The notes beneath the pieces were generated by a model, which worked only from the letters and a program-made list of their open reading frames with translations, had not been told where the DNA came from and made no database searches. Positions 9,250-18,396 of a stretch of 42,550 nucleotides of DNA are shown piece by piece. Position 1 is the first letter of the stretch. Each line of letters opens with the position of its first letter. Source of the stretch: an uncultured Metabacillus sp. (lineage in GTDB: Bacteria; Bacillota; Bacilli; Bacillales; Bacillaceae); contig NZ_CANNCR010000039.1 of the NCBI RefSeq assembly GCF_947503125.1, positions 1 to 42,550 of the forward strand. The letters are read 5' to 3'. A program made the position numbers and the translations under genes.

Positions 9250-10155
9250 CTATTTTTCTGATTTTTCACCATAAAACCATGTGACACCCAGTTCTTCCCA
9301 TAAAGGCTCGACAGATACCGTTCCTTCCATCTGTTCAAGTGCAATTTGCCGGCGGATTTGTCCTTTTACATCTTCAAAGCTGTATGTTTTCCCTTCAAGT
9401 TTTTCATGAAGGAACAGTACTGCATAGCCTGTATCAACTTGAATTGGCTCGCTCCACTCACCTTTGCCAAGCTTTGGTGCTGCTTCAAGATAGGCAGCAG
9501 GAACATATTCATTATCTTTAGAGACAAATCCAATATCACCGCCTGAATTCGCAGTAAACTCATCTATCGATTGTTCTAAAGCGAGTGCTTCAAAGCTGGA
9601 TCCGCCATTAAGCTCTCTGATGATCTGGTTTGCCTCATTTTCCGTCTTCACGATAATATGTGATAAATGATAGGACTCATCTATATTGTATAAATCTTTA
9701 TTATTTTCATAAAAATCCTTCATTTCTTTTTCAGAAACCGAAACATCCCTAGTCAGGATCTCTTCGAGCAAGATACTGTAACGAATCTGGTCTCTCCAGT
9801 TTTCTTCATTGCCAAATTGTTCTTCGTCCAACGAGTTATACATCGACTTATATGTAGCTAATTCCCTTTCAATGACTTCATCTGAAACGGAAATATCGTA
9901 TTTCTTAGCCAACTCCTCAACAACCTGGACATTTATTAACTCCTTAAGCGTATCCTTCCCGTAACGCGTTTCAAGCTCAGCCATCCATTGTTCCCTGGTA
10001 ATAGATGTATCACCAATAGTTGCAATTGTTTCACTTGTTTGAGGATCATTTGATACAGGAATAACCCCTTGATTCTTTGAAAGGAAAAATCCAAGCGTAA
10101 AGCAATTAATGATTACTAAACCAAAAATAATACTCCATAATGTTTTCCCGCTCAC
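9250..10155 (-). CDS. yacD: PrsA-like membrane-anchored peptidyl-prolyl isomerase (YacD)
   Basis: An extracytoplasmic foldase of the parvulin type. A signal anchor (about residues 6-25, WSIIFGLVIINCFTLGFFL) is followed by a SurA-N-like helical region and a rotamase domain in the C-terminal half. The rotamase contains YHLSHIIVK, GGSSFEALA, GGDIGFV and GYAVLFLHEK. No lipobox cysteine precedes the mature part, so it is anchored by the transmembrane segment and is not a lipoprotein. I choose GTG at 10155: AGGAG lies 9 nt before it, while the longer TTG start at 10164 directly touches that site. This gives 301 residues and aligns with B. subtilis YacD as I recall it. It follows hslO by about 30 nt. 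Confidence 0.9.
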   Translation of the reverse strand: MSGKTLWSIIFGLVIINCFTLGFFLSKNQGVIPVSNDPQTSETIATIGDTSITREQWMAELETRYGKDTLKELINVQVVEELAKKYDISVSDEVIERELATYKSMYNSLDEEQFGNEENWRDQIRYSILLEEILTRDVSVSEKEMKDFYENNKDLYNIDESYHLSHIIVKTENEANQIIRELNGGSSFEALALEQSIDEFTANSGGDIGFVSKDNEYVPAAYLEAAPKLGKGEWSEPIQVDTGYAVLFLHEKLEGKTYSFEDVKGQIRRQIALEQMEGTVSVEPLWEELGVTWFYGEKSEK

Positions 10156-10188
10156 TTTACCCAACTCCTACTACCCTGCTCAAACGAA

Positions 10189-11064
10189 TTATTTTGCTGC
10201 TGTTTTTAATTCTTCTAAATCCTCTCTCGTCAGCAAATAAACTTCATTACAGAAATGACATTGAGCCTCAGCCTTTCCATCCTCATCAATCATGGCCTGT
10301 ATCTCTTCTTCACCAAGGCAGATAATCGCATTTTCAATTCGTTCTTTTGAACATTGACATTTAAATGCAACAGGATGCTTTTCTAGTATTTTCACGTTTC
10401 CTTTACCAAGTACTTCTTCTAAAATTTCCTCAGGAGTTAAACCACGTTGTATTAATTTTGAAATTGGTTCAATTTTATTTAATCTCTCTTCAATCTTTGT
10501 AATGGTTTCATCATCTGTTCCCGGCAATAACTGAATAATGAATCCGCCAGAAGCTAAGATGGTATTATCAGGGTTAACCAATACTCCAACTCCAACTGAA
10601 GATGGTATTTGTTCAGATGTTACCAAGTAATAAGTAAAATCCTCACCAAGCTCTCCAGAGACGATTGGTACTTGTCCAGAGAAGTTTTCTTTTAGACCAA
10701 GATCCTTCACAACTGTCAAGTTTCCCTCTGTACCTACTGCTCTTCTGACATCAAGCTTACCATGTTCATTTAAGTCAAAATGCGTTTGAGGATTCGTCAC
10801 ATAGCCGCGCACATCTCCCTTTGAGTTGCTGTCAACTAAGATGATACCGATTGGTCCGCCTCCCTCAATTTTAATTGTGAGCTTAGCATTTCCCTTTAGC
10901 ATCGAACTCATCATGACTCCTGCAGTCATTGCTCTTCCAAGGGCAGCTGAAGCCGTTGGCCATGTGTGATGTCTTCTTTGTGCTTCAGAGATCGTCTCTG
11001 TTGTTCTTGCAGCATATGCTCTCACTTGATCATTATAAGCTAATGCCTTTATTAGATAGTCCAT
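10189..11064 (-). CDS. hslO: redox-regulated chaperone Hsp33
   Basis: Hsp33 is a cytosolic holdase activated by disulfide formation under oxidative heat stress. The zinc/redox switch is visible as CxC at 236/238 and CxxC at 269/272 of 291 residues. The N-terminal substrate domain carries [13 protein letters not shown] and DVRGYV. The ATG at 11064 follows AAGGGAG by 8 nt. It lies 47 nt downstream of coaX and upstream of yacD, the same order as in B. subtilis (yacB-yacC-yacD). Confidence 0.97.
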   Translation of the reverse strand: MDYLIKALAYNDQVRAYAARTTETISEAQRRHHTWPTASAALGRAMTAGVMMSSMLKGNAKLTIKIEGGGPIGIILVDSNSKGDVRGYVTNPQTHFDLNEHGKLDVRRAVGTEGNLTVVKDLGLKENFSGQVPIVSGELGEDFTYYLVTSEQIPSSVGVGVLVNPDNTILASGGFIIQLLPGTDDETITKIEERLNKIEPISKLIQRGLTPEEILEEVLGKGNVKILEKHPVAFKCQCSKERIENAIICLGEEEIQAMIDEDGKAEAQCHFCNEVYLLTREDLEELKTAAK

Positions 11065-11111
11065 TTGTTAAACTCCCTTGTCTGTATAATCAATGATCTA
11101 GTTTATGTAAG

Positions 11112-11903
11112 CTAACGGTGCTCTGTACCTAATTCCTTTACTGTATTTCGTTCATAAATAAGCTGGAGACCTCTTAAAGTCAAGAATGGGTCTACTATGT
11201 CAATACAATCTGATTCCTTGGCGATTAATGTAGCTAGACCACCCGTTGCAATAACCTTTGGTACTTCCTTTGCTTGTTCTTTTATCCTTTTTACAATTCC
11301 CTCTACTTGTCCTACATATCCATATAAAATACCAGATTGCATCGCACTTACAGTATTTTTACCGATTATGTTATCAGGTCGTGTTATTTCGATCCTCGGC
11401 AGCTTTGCAGCTCTTGAGTAAAGAGCTTCTGTTGAAATATTAATTCCAGGTGCAATGGCCCCTCCCATATATTGACGTTGTTCATTAATATAACAATAGG
11501 TAGTTGCCGTTCCAAAATCAACAATGATAAGCGGGCTGCCATAATCCTGAATACCCGCTACAGCATTTACAATTCGATCCGCTCCTACTTCACGAGGGTT
11601 TTCGTATTTTATATTTAATCCTGTTTTCATTCCAGGGCCGACAACCAATGGTTTCAGATTAAAATACTTCATACACATTCTTTCTAACGCAAACATGATT
11701 GGCGGTACAACAGATGAAATGATAATTCCCTCTATTTCTTTAAAAGAAAGTCCCTCATGTTCAAAAAGGTTTTTTATAATCATGCCAAACTCGTCTTCCG
11801 TTTTATTACGGCTTGTTTCTATTCTCCAATGATGCTTTAACACATCCTCTTTATATACCCCTAAAACTGTATTCGTATTTCCTACATCCAATACAAGAAT
11901 CAT
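11112..11903 (-). CDS. coaX: type III pantothenate kinase
   Basis: CoaX phosphorylates pantothenate, the first step of coenzyme A synthesis; type III enzymes need a monovalent cation and resist CoA feedback. The ASKHA-fold protein (263 residues) starts with the phosphate loop LDVGNTNT (5-12), with GADRIVN and DFGTATTY in the middle and a late ATGG loop. I choose ATG at 11903, which begins [11 protein letters not shown] as in the family; GGTGAT just upstream pairs with 16S rRNA. An in-frame GTG upstream overlaps that site. The upstream gap to ftsH is filled by repeats, and no clear promoter is seen. Confidence 0.96.
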   Translation of the reverse strand: MILVLDVGNTNTVLGVYKEDVLKHHWRIETSRNKTEDEFGMIIKNLFEHEGLSFKEIEGIIISSVVPPIMFALERMCMKYFNLKPLVVGPGMKTGLNIKYENPREVGADRIVNAVAGIQDYGSPLIIVDFGTATTYCYINEQRQYMGGAIAPGINISTEALYSRAAKLPRIEITRPDNIIGKNTVSAMQSGILYGYVGQVEGIVKRIKEQAKEVPKVIATGGLATLIAKESDCIDIVDPFLTLRGLQLIYERNTVKELGTEHR

Positions 11904-11966
11904 TTGTATCACCACTTTATATTTAATCTATTACTAGTTTACATATTCGAGATTATTTTATCATAA

Positions 11967-12132
11967 GAAAAGCGTAAGCGCCTTGATCAGCCTAGGGCAA
12001 ATAAGATGCTGATGAATAGAAGGCGTTCTTTGCCATCAATTCATGAGTGGCTAGACCCTAGAGGGGCTAGGCGCTGGAGCTAGACACAAAAACTAAGTAC
12101 AAAAATTTATACTTTCTTAAACTTTAAAAAAA
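11967..12132 (+). repeat. interspersed palindromic repeat, type A, with tail
   Basis: This copy lies in the 503-nt coaX-ftsH gap, which holds no gene. It opens with GCGTAAGCGCCTTGATCAGC and closes with GGCGCTGGAGCTAGACAC. The interior has arms around GAATAGAAGGC/GCCATCAATTC. The tail from about 12084 (AAAACTAAGTACAAAAA onward to TTAAACTTTAAAAAAA) also occurs at 21726-21770 and, less exactly, at 40645-40680. Confidence 0.85.
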
Positions 12133-12297
12133 GCGCAAGGCGCCTGCCTATCGGCGACAAGCATAAGTCAAACAGGAATAGAAGGTGTACTTTACCTTCA
12201 ATTCCTGTTTGACTTATGACCTCGAGCCGATGGCGCCTGGAGCTAGATTCAGAAACGCAAGCTATGTTAAGAAAATATATAAATTCTGATATTATAA
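12126..12297 (+). repeat. interspersed palindromic repeat, type C, with 72-nt tail
   Basis: It begins GCGCAAGGCGCCTG. Its centre is a long hairpin in which AAGTCAAACAGGAAT pairs with ATTCCTGTTTGACTT around GAAGGT/ACCTTC. The end, 12226-12297, is identical base for base to 27773-27844. It starts inside the A-run that ends the preceding copy. Confidence 0.85.
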
Positions 12298-12330
12298 GAA
12301 AAGCCCAAGCGCCTTGATCAGCCCTGACGT
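12298..12330 (+). repeat. truncated interspersed repeat (left end only)
   Basis: GAAAAGCCCAAGCGCCTTGATCAGCC repeats the opening of the type A element and then stops. No right half follows before the ftsH terminator. Confidence 0.7.
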
Positions 12331-12353
12331 AAAATCAATTAGCGTTTTTCCAT

Positions 12354-12394
12354 TAAAAAAAGATCGATGACAAATTTAAGTTAGCCATCGATCT
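12354..12394 (-). terminator. ftsH terminator
   Basis: AGATCGATG and CATCGATCT (12386-12394 and 12361-12369) form a 9-bp stem with a 16-nt loop, followed on the minus strand by TTTTTTT. It starts 12 nt after the ftsH stop. Confidence 0.93.
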
Positions 12395-12406
12395 AAATTT
12401 TCACTA

Positions 12407-14341
12407 TTATTGTTTAGAAGAATCCTCTTCATCTTTTTTTGGTTGGATATTTACTTTAACGTCCTCTGCTTTAGCATCCTGACTTTTTTCAGTCGCTGCA
12501 ACTGGACGATCCGGTAATTTACCATGTTCAACAAGACTTTGAATTTGCGCTGCATCAAGTGTTTCAACCTCTAATAAGGTTTGTGCAACCAATTCAAGCT
12601 TTTCTCGATTTTCTGTTAAGATTTGACGAGCACGCTCATAGCTATCTTTAATAAAGCGTTGGATTTCTAAGTCAATCTCATGTGCAATGGCATCACTGTA
12701 GTTTTGTTCATTATGAAGATCGCGACCTAAGAAAACTTGACCGCCTTGTGATTGCCCGAATTGCAATGGTCCAAGCTTGTCACTCATACCATATTCAGTA
12801 ACCATTTTTCTTGCGATGCTGGTTGCTCTTTGGAAATCATTATGAGCTCCGGTACTTACTTCACCAAAGATAATTTCTTCGGCAACCCGACCGCCAAGCA
12901 AACCAGTAATTTTATCTAAAAGTTCTGGTTTTGTCATAAAATATCTATCTTCTTTTGGAAGCATAACGGCATATCCGCCTGCTTGACCACGAGGCACAAT
13001 GGTTACTTTATGTACCATATCAGCTTCATCAAGCACAACACCGATAATCGTATGTCCTGCTTCGTGATAGGCAACGATATTACGCTCTTTCTTAGAAATA
13101 ACACGGCTCTTTTTAGCAGGACCTGCAATAACGCGGTCTGTCGCTTCATCAAGATCGGTGTTATCAATCTTCTTTTTATCCTGTCTCGCAGCAACTAATG
13201 CAGCTTCGTTTAAAAGGTTTTCTAAATCTGCTCCAGAGAATCCAGGAGTACGGGCCGCAATGGCCTTTAAATCTACAGATTCATCTAGAGGCTTATTACG
13301 AGCATGTACTTTTAAGACAGCTTCACGGCCTGTAACATCTGGACGGTCAACCGTAATTTGACGGTCAAAACGACCTGGACGTAATAACGCTGGATCCAGA
13401 ATATCAGGTCTGTTAGTAGCCGCAATGATAATGATTCCTTCATTGGCACCAAAGCCATCCATTTCAACAAGCAATTGGTTAAGAGTTTGCTCACGCTCAT
13501 CGTGGCCTCCACCCAATCCTGCACCACGTTGGCGCCCAACTGCGTCAATCTCATCGATGAAAATGATACATGGGGCATTCTTTTTAGCATTTTCGAATAA
13601 ATCACGAACACGTGATGCACCGACACCAACGAACATTTCTACGAAATCAGAACCACTAATGGAGAAGAACGGCACGCCGGCTTCACCCGCAACTGCTCTT
13701 GCTAGTAAGGTTTTACCTGTTCCTGGAGGTCCCACAAGCAAGACACCTTTAGGAATTCTTGCCCCTAGCTCAGCAAATTTACGAGGATCTTTTAGGAATT
13801 CAACAACCTCAACCAGCTCTTGCTTTTCTTCATCTGCACCAGCGACATCCTTAAATTTAACCTTCTTCTTTTCTTCGCTATACAGCTTAGCTTTACTTTT
13901 ACCAAAATTCATCACTCGGCTGCCGCCGCCCTGAGCTTGGTTTAGCAGGAAGAAGAATAAAATAAAGATAATAACAAATGGGATAATGGATGTGAAAAAT
14001 GTAACCCAACCACTTGTTTCTTCAGCTGGAGCAACATTTAATTTTTCAACATTATTCGCCTCAGCAGCTTTATCAACCCGATTTAACCCTTGTTCGGTTG
14101 GTATATATGTCAAGAAGGTTTCATCTTCTTTATAACCTTCCATCTTACCTCTTACTTCAAATACACCACGAACCGGCTGTACAGTCATTTCTGTAACATT
14201 CCCATTGTTTAATTCAGAAATGAAATCATTGTACGTTATTTGTTCCGTTTTAGGATTGCCACCTGTAAAGAAACTAACAACCCCAATTATGACTAAAAAG
14301 ATTAGTAAATAAAATATGGTATTACGGAAGATCCGATTCAT
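12407..14341 (-). CDS. ftsH: ATP-dependent zinc metalloprotease FtsH
   Basis: FtsH is a membrane-anchored hexameric AAA+ protease that removes misfolded membrane proteins and regulators; in Bacillus it affects sporulation. The 644-residue protein has transmembrane segments at about 6-26 and 112-134 flanking an extracytoplasmic domain. Walker A GPPGTGKT is at 204-211, Walker B IIFIDEID at 259-266, and the second region of homology ATNRPD...RPGRFDR at 308-327. The zinc motif HEAGH is at 426-430. The C-terminal tail is acidic and polar. The ATG at 14341 follows GGAGGAGGT. It has its own promoter and terminator. Confidence 0.99.
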   Translation of the reverse strand: MNRIFRNTIFYLLIFLVIIGVVSFFTGGNPKTEQITYNDFISELNNGNVTEMTVQPVRGVFEVRGKMEGYKEDETFLTYIPTEQGLNRVDKAAEANNVEKLNVAPAEETSGWVTFFTSIIPFVIIFILFFFLLNQAQGGGSRVMNFGKSKAKLYSEEKKKVKFKDVAGADEEKQELVEVVEFLKDPRKFAELGARIPKGVLLVGPPGTGKTLLARAVAGEAGVPFFSISGSDFVEMFVGVGASRVRDLFENAKKNAPCIIFIDEIDAVGRQRGAGLGGGHDEREQTLNQLLVEMDGFGANEGIIIIAATNRPDILDPALLRPGRFDRQITVDRPDVTGREAVLKVHARNKPLDESVDLKAIAARTPGFSGADLENLLNEAALVAARQDKKKIDNTDLDEATDRVIAGPAKKSRVISKKERNIVAYHEAGHTIIGVVLDEADMVHKVTIVPRGQAGGYAVMLPKEDRYFMTKPELLDKITGLLGGRVAEEIIFGEVSTGAHNDFQRATSIARKMVTEYGMSDKLGPLQFGQSQGGQVFLGRDLHNEQNYSDAIAHEIDLEIQRFIKDSYERARQILTENREKLELVAQTLLEVETLDAAQIQSLVEHGKLPDRPVAATEKSQDAKAEDVKVNIQPKKDEEDSSKQ

Positions 14342-14377
14342 TCCTTACCTCCTCCCACAGTAAACACGCTATATTAA

Positions 14378-14407
14378 ATAGTATCATAGAAAATCATGGT
14401 AACACAA
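14378..14407 (-). promoter_or_regulatory. candidate sigma-A promoter of ftsH
   Basis: TTGTGT (14402-14407), an 18-bp spacer and TACTAT (14378-14383), about 20 nt upstream of the ribosome-binding site, between hprT and ftsH. The -10 is good and the -35 weak. Confidence 0.5.
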
Positions 14408-14447
14408 CAAATTAGACTATGCTAAATCCCTGGATTTGCTGAAAAGT

Positions 14448-14984
14448 TTATTCATAAATTTCAGGCTTTAAAATTCCGATATAAGGAAGATTTCGATATT
14501 TTTCGCTGTAATCAAGTCCGTAGCCCACTACAAAAGCATCTGGAACAACAAAACCTACATAATCAGCTTCAATATCAGCTTTTCTGCCAGTTGGTTTATC
14601 AAGCAGTGTAACGATCTTTATTGATTTTGCTTTGCGGTAACGGAATAGTTTCACTAAATAACTTAAAGTTAAACCGCTGTCGATAATATCCTCAATGATT
14701 AAGATATCTCTTCCTTCAACAGAAGTATCCAAATCCTTGATGATTTTTACTTCTCCTGAAGAGACAGTTGATGAACCATAGCTTGAAACATCCATAAAAT
14801 CCATTTCCAAATATGTATCAATATTCTTTAAAAGATCACCCATAAACGGCATGGCACCTTTTAGAACGCCAATCGCAAGCGGAAACCGATCTTTATACTC
14901 TTCCGTTAGGATCTTTCCTAACTCCTTCACTTTTTCCTGAATTTGTTCTTCAGTTACTAGAATTTCTTCGATATCTTGTCTCAT
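14448..14984 (-). CDS. hprT: hypoxanthine phosphoribosyltransferase
   Basis: HprT salvages hypoxanthine (and guanine) with PRPP to make IMP/GMP. The PRPP loop [13 protein letters not shown], the flexible-loop [12 protein letters not shown], and the C-terminal VGYGLDY and RNLPYIG purine-site residues are all present. The ATG at 14984 gives 178 residues, the family size, with AGGGGGC about 9 nt upstream. Reading further upstream only enters the tilS end. It follows tilS by 22 nt, so the two are probably cotranscribed, as in B. subtilis. Confidence 0.97.
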   Translation of the reverse strand: MRQDIEEILVTEEQIQEKVKELGKILTEEYKDRFPLAIGVLKGAMPFMGDLLKNIDTYLEMDFMDVSSYGSSTVSSGEVKIIKDLDTSVEGRDILIIEDIIDSGLTLSYLVKLFRYRKAKSIKIVTLLDKPTGRKADIEADYVGFVVPDAFVVGYGLDYSEKYRNLPYIGILKPEIYE

Positions 14985-15006
14985 TAAATGTGTGCCCCCT
15001 AGAAGT

Positions 15007-16392
15007 TCATAGCTCTTTATAATGTAATAATACAAAGTCATCCCCATTTGCCGGATCGGCTTCATAAATTGACTTTTTTAAGCCGGGCAGCCACAGGATG
15101 TCCCCATTCCCATCTTCTACAATTGGCCATGAGTTTCGGCTATGTAATGGAATCTTTGCATCAATAAATATATCTTTAACCTTTTTCCTGCCATTCATGC
15201 CTTTTAACTTGATTTTATCTCCCTGCTTTCTTGTGCGAATAATGAGCGGTTTCACTAACGTTTTCTCATTTAATAAAAACGATTCATTCCCATTAAATGA
15301 TTCACTGTTACCTTTGACCGATTCGCACGAGATCTGAAACCCGTTTGGGAGATAAACAACGGAAGGGATATCAAGTTGAAAACAATAATCTTTACCTTCC
15401 TCTTGCTCAAAAGTAAACATACATGTTTGATATGATTTAATCACTTTTAAACTGCCTGGGTAGTCAAGTGAACCTGATGGGTGATCTTGTGAGAGTAACC
15501 TCAGTAAACTCTCAATATGTATTGAAGATAGAGAAGCTGGAATATTTACGTATAGATAGTTTAATATTAGTTGAATCCCTCTTCTTTGTAAAGGCAAAGG
15601 TAAGCTTTTAAACCTGTCGATATCCATTTCTACCAATGACTTTTCTTTTCTTTTCAATACTTTATTCATTTGTTGCTTTGTTAATTCCTTTAAATACGTT
15701 TCATCCTCTAATAAGGTTTCACTAAAATATTGAAATCTTTCGTGAACTAGTGGATTTTCTCTTTTTAAATATGGCAATATATGCTTTCTGAAACGATTTC
15801 TAGTATAATCCGTCTTTTCATTACTTGGATCAAATCTAGGCATTAAGTGTTGTTCCCGGCAATAAGAAAGAATTTGTTCTTTTGTTTGTCCAAGCAAAGG
15901 CCGTATGATGTGTCCATTGTGAAACGCTCGTTTTAAGCGAATACCTGCAAGGGACTCTCCCGTACTTCCTCGAACCAACCTCATTAAGATCGTTTCTATT
16001 TGGTCATCCCCATGATGACCAAGTGCCAAACACCTTGACTGATACTTATCTAAAACTTCCTTGTAGAACTTATATCGGCACTCTCTTGCAGCAACTTGTG
16101 AACTTAAATGGTGAAGCGCAGCATATGCAGCTACATCAATTTGCTTTGCTTCACATATTATATGATGCTGCTTACAAAAATCCTGGACAAAGAGCATATC
16201 CTCTTTTGATTGTTCTCCTCTGAACATGTGATCGACATGCACAGCGACTAAATTAATCTTCCAGTGATCCTTTTGTTTATAAAGTAAGTGCAGCAACGCC
16301 AGGGAATCGGGTCCTCCCGATACACCAACGACAATGGTTGAACCCTTTTCAATCAATTGATGTTTTTGAATAAGGGCATAAAAGTTTTCCAC
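15007..16392 (-). CDS. tilS: tRNA(Ile)-lysidine synthetase
   Basis: TilS attaches lysine to C34 of the CAU-anticodon tRNA-Ile so that it reads AUA; the gene is essential. The PP-loop ATPase motif VGVSGGPDS is at 22-30, and [17 protein letters not shown] with TRNRFR follows. A C-terminal TilS domain carries [12 protein letters not shown]. The length (461) fits the Bacillus form. The start is GTG at 16392 with GAGGG 7 nt upstream. Its neighbours hprT and ftsH match the usual cluster. Confidence 0.96.
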   Translation of the reverse strand: MENFYALIQKHQLIEKGSTIVVGVSGGPDSLALLHLLYKQKDHWKINLVAVHVDHMFRGEQSKEDMLFVQDFCKQHHIICEAKQIDVAAYAALHHLSSQVAARECRYKFYKEVLDKYQSRCLALGHHGDDQIETILMRLVRGSTGESLAGIRLKRAFHNGHIIRPLLGQTKEQILSYCREQHLMPRFDPSNEKTDYTRNRFRKHILPYLKRENPLVHERFQYFSETLLEDETYLKELTKQQMNKVLKRKEKSLVEMDIDRFKSLPLPLQRRGIQLILNYLYVNIPASLSSIHIESLLRLLSQDHPSGSLDYPGSLKVIKSYQTCMFTFEQEEGKDYCFQLDIPSVVYLPNGFQISCESVKGNSESFNGNESFLLNEKTLVKPLIIRTRKQGDKIKLKGMNGRKKVKDIFIDAKIPLHSRNSWPIVEDGNGDILWLPGLKKSIYEADPANGDDFVLLHYKEL

Positions 16393-16533
16393 GTTTCTTC
16401 CCTCTTTTTTTAATATTCCCTTTGAAGTCTTTTCTTTCTTATCTCTATCCTACCATTATTTCTTAGGCAATAACAAAGAAGAAAAATGCGTTCACATATT
16501 CACCATATTTTTTGAACAATTTTACAGTACGTT

Positions 16534-17577
16534 TTACATTAAATAATGATAAACATATAGGGAATAGATTAAAAACACGCCTATCAGAATCACAATTGTT
16601 TCAAGAACGCCGCTCATTTTTTTCCGTTTTTTAGTTTGCTTTGCCTGTTTTCTCGTTTGCTTCACTTGAGAAGGACCCATTCTTGCAGCCTGACTCTTGG
16701 TATGACTTTGTGTCTTTACCTGAGTACGATAAGTTTTCGTTTTCTGCTTCTCTTTGCTCGTTTCTATTGAGAGTAAATGAACTAAATCTCTCTTCATTTC
16801 AGCTGCATTCATGTATTTTCCCAATAGAGCCTTTTGTAAAACCTGCCTATGTTTTTGCAAGAATGGATGATGATCGATGATGTCAAATAGCTGTGCTCTT
16901 CCGTCACTTTCACTTTTTCTAGTAAATCGCTTTGGATAAGCAGCATTAATCATGATCATTGCAACCGAAAAAAGGTCATATGAAGGCTCTGCTTTACGGG
17001 TGCCGAATCCCCAATACCCGCGGTCAAAAAACTCTGTAAACTCTTTGATTGCCCTTCCTTGCTGTGTCGTTCCGCCAACATCGATACATCTTATTCTTGG
17101 CGGAGGACCTGATATAAGCAGATTTTCAGGTTTTAGGTCCCCGAAAATCCAGCCTTGCTGATGAAGCCTTTCTAAGTTTGATAGAAGCTGAAGAACCAAT
17201 ACATCAACCCATTCAATTCCTCGATCTTTTATAAATTCCAGGAAATTTTTCCCTCGAACATATTCCATCACATAAAAAGGAAGGATTTTCCCATGATCGA
17301 TTCTCCAATCATCCACATCAAGCAAAGAAGGCCCAAGAGAAGTACCTTGGACCTTAGAAAACCGCTTTAGCACGTTTACCTCTGAAGTAATCGCCATACT
17401 ATTTTCACTCAGTTTAAGAGCGACTTTTCCTTTTCTACTATCAGCTAAGTACACATTGCCTGTTGCACCTTGTCCAAGCAGCCTTATAATCGTATATCGC
17501 TCCCCGTTCCACTTCCCATTAACAACCGTTCCTGAAGAAAGGTTACATGCCTGATTCATCATAGTATTCTTCTTCAT
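16534..17577 (-). CDS. yabT: sporulation serine/threonine protein kinase YabT
   Basis: A Hanks-type kinase without the extracellular PASTA part of PrkC; B. subtilis YabT is forespore-expressed, binds DNA and phosphorylates RecA. The 347-residue protein has a glycine loop GQGATGNVYLA (35-45), ATP lysine K55, catalytic GDLKPEN at 146-152 and CIDVGGT at 164-170, a DVG in place of DFG. A Lys/Gln-rich linker follows, then a C-terminal transmembrane segment at about 322-345. The ATG at 17577 overlaps the yabS end by 35 nt; a second ATG pair lies 15 nt further in. Neither has a strong ribosome-binding site, so coupling to yabS is likely. Confidence 0.92.
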   Translation of the reverse strand: MKKNTMMNQACNLSSGTVVNGKWNGERYTIIRLLGQGATGNVYLADSRKGKVALKLSENSMAITSEVNVLKRFSKVQGTSLGPSLLDVDDWRIDHGKILPFYVMEYVRGKNFLEFIKDRGIEWVDVLVLQLLSNLERLHQQGWIFGDLKPENLLISGPPPRIRCIDVGGTTQQGRAIKEFTEFFDRGYWGFGTRKAEPSYDLFSVAMIMINAAYPKRFTRKSESDGRAQLFDIIDHHPFLQKHRQVLQKALLGKYMNAAEMKRDLVHLLSIETSKEKQKTKTYRTQVKTQSHTKSQAARMGPSQVKQTRKQAKQTKKRKKMSGVLETIVILIGVFLIYSLYVYHYLM

Positions 17578-18280
17578 TTCGTAATAAACCCCTTAAGGAA
17601 CGTTTCTGTTTAAACTGTTGAATCGCATCCCGTATCGCTGGGCCAGTCGGTGTAATACCTCCTGTTGACAGTTTAGGGAATATAGAAGAAAGTGATTGTA
17701 GATTTGGTGTCCAATCAAGTACCTGTTCAACCTCATCCTTTTTCCCAGGAAATACTGAGACAGAAAATTGATTATCTCCCATTCTTGAATTCAAACTAAT
17801 AGAGAGATCAAGCAATGCTTCCTTAACCGTAGGGAGCTTTGGCTTCATACTTGCACTTGTATCAACTAAAATGAGGATTTCCAAGCTTATGGTTTCACCT
17901 AGTTCATCAACAACCTCCATTACCTCGCCCCGTTTTTCAGGTGGAAGTTCTTCCATTGACGTATGTTTGCCAAGGATTTGCTGCAACTCTTTATTTACAA
18001 CACCTTGAAGCGTTTGCGTCATAGCTTTTCTCGTTACCATTTGCACTGTTTGCGATAGTTGGTGCGCATAGACAATTTGGTGTACGCCACCTCCTGACAT
18101 TGCGATTCCTTCTATTTCTTGCATGGCCTCATGATCAATCACATTCTCTTCAACAACACCAATAACATTTACCGTTATCCCTTGCTCATGAGCTAATGCT
18201 GCTATTGCAATGGGATCTTCCCCATGATTAGAACATCCGTCCGTAATTAATAAGATTTGCTTTAAATGACCCTTTGCCAT
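17543..18280 (-). CDS. yabS: von Willebrand factor A domain protein YabS
   Basis: A 245-residue protein with two vWA-type stretches: ILLITDGCSNHGEDP close to the N-terminus, and LEILILVDTSASMKPK past the middle, which has the DxSxS metal-site pattern. The biochemical role is not known to me; its partner in the operon is the kinase YabT. The ATG at 18280 is chosen over an upstream in-frame ATG because AGGAGGG lies 6 nt before it. A sigma-F-type promoter upstream indicates forespore expression. Confidence 0.9.
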   Translation of the reverse strand: MAKGHLKQILLITDGCSNHGEDPIAIAALAHEQGITVNVIGVVEENVIDHEAMQEIEGIAMSGGGVHQIVYAHQLSQTVQMVTRKAMTQTLQGVVNKELQQILGKHTSMEELPPEKRGEVMEVVDELGETISLEILILVDTSASMKPKLPTVKEALLDLSISLNSRMGDNQFSVSVFPGKKDEVEQVLDWTPNLQSLSSIFPKLSTGGITPTGPAIRDAIQQFKQKRSLRGLLRNEEEYYDESGM

Positions 18281-18354
18281 AATTACCCTCCTAGAGAGAT
18301 GTAAATTTTTCATATATCGCTTATATCGCTTGGACGTATATGAAAACTTGTTAC

Positions 18355-18384
18355 CATACTCGCCAGAAGAGCAGGTTTTTATAC
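18355..18384 (-). promoter_or_regulatory. sigma-F-type promoter of yabS-yabT
   Basis: GTATA (18380-18384), a 15-bp spacer and GGCGAGTATG (18355-18364) match the sigma-F consensus GYATA / GGNNANANTR at all but one defined -10 base. The site lies about 65 nt upstream of the yabS ribosome-binding site. Confidence 0.65.
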
Positions 18385-18396
18385 TTTAGCTCCTTC

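Noticed and set aside
11904-12406. Insertion sequence in the coaX-ftsH gap
   Set aside because: No transposase frame; the gap consists of the interspersed repeats and the ftsH terminator.
13425-13934. 169-codon open frame on the plus strand
   Set aside because: Lies wholly antisense to the conserved FtsH AAA+ domain, has no ribosome-binding site and no family features.
16393-16533. Promoter for tilS (TTGTTA, 18 bp, TAGGAT)
   Set aside because: Both hexamers are poor and nothing else supports it.
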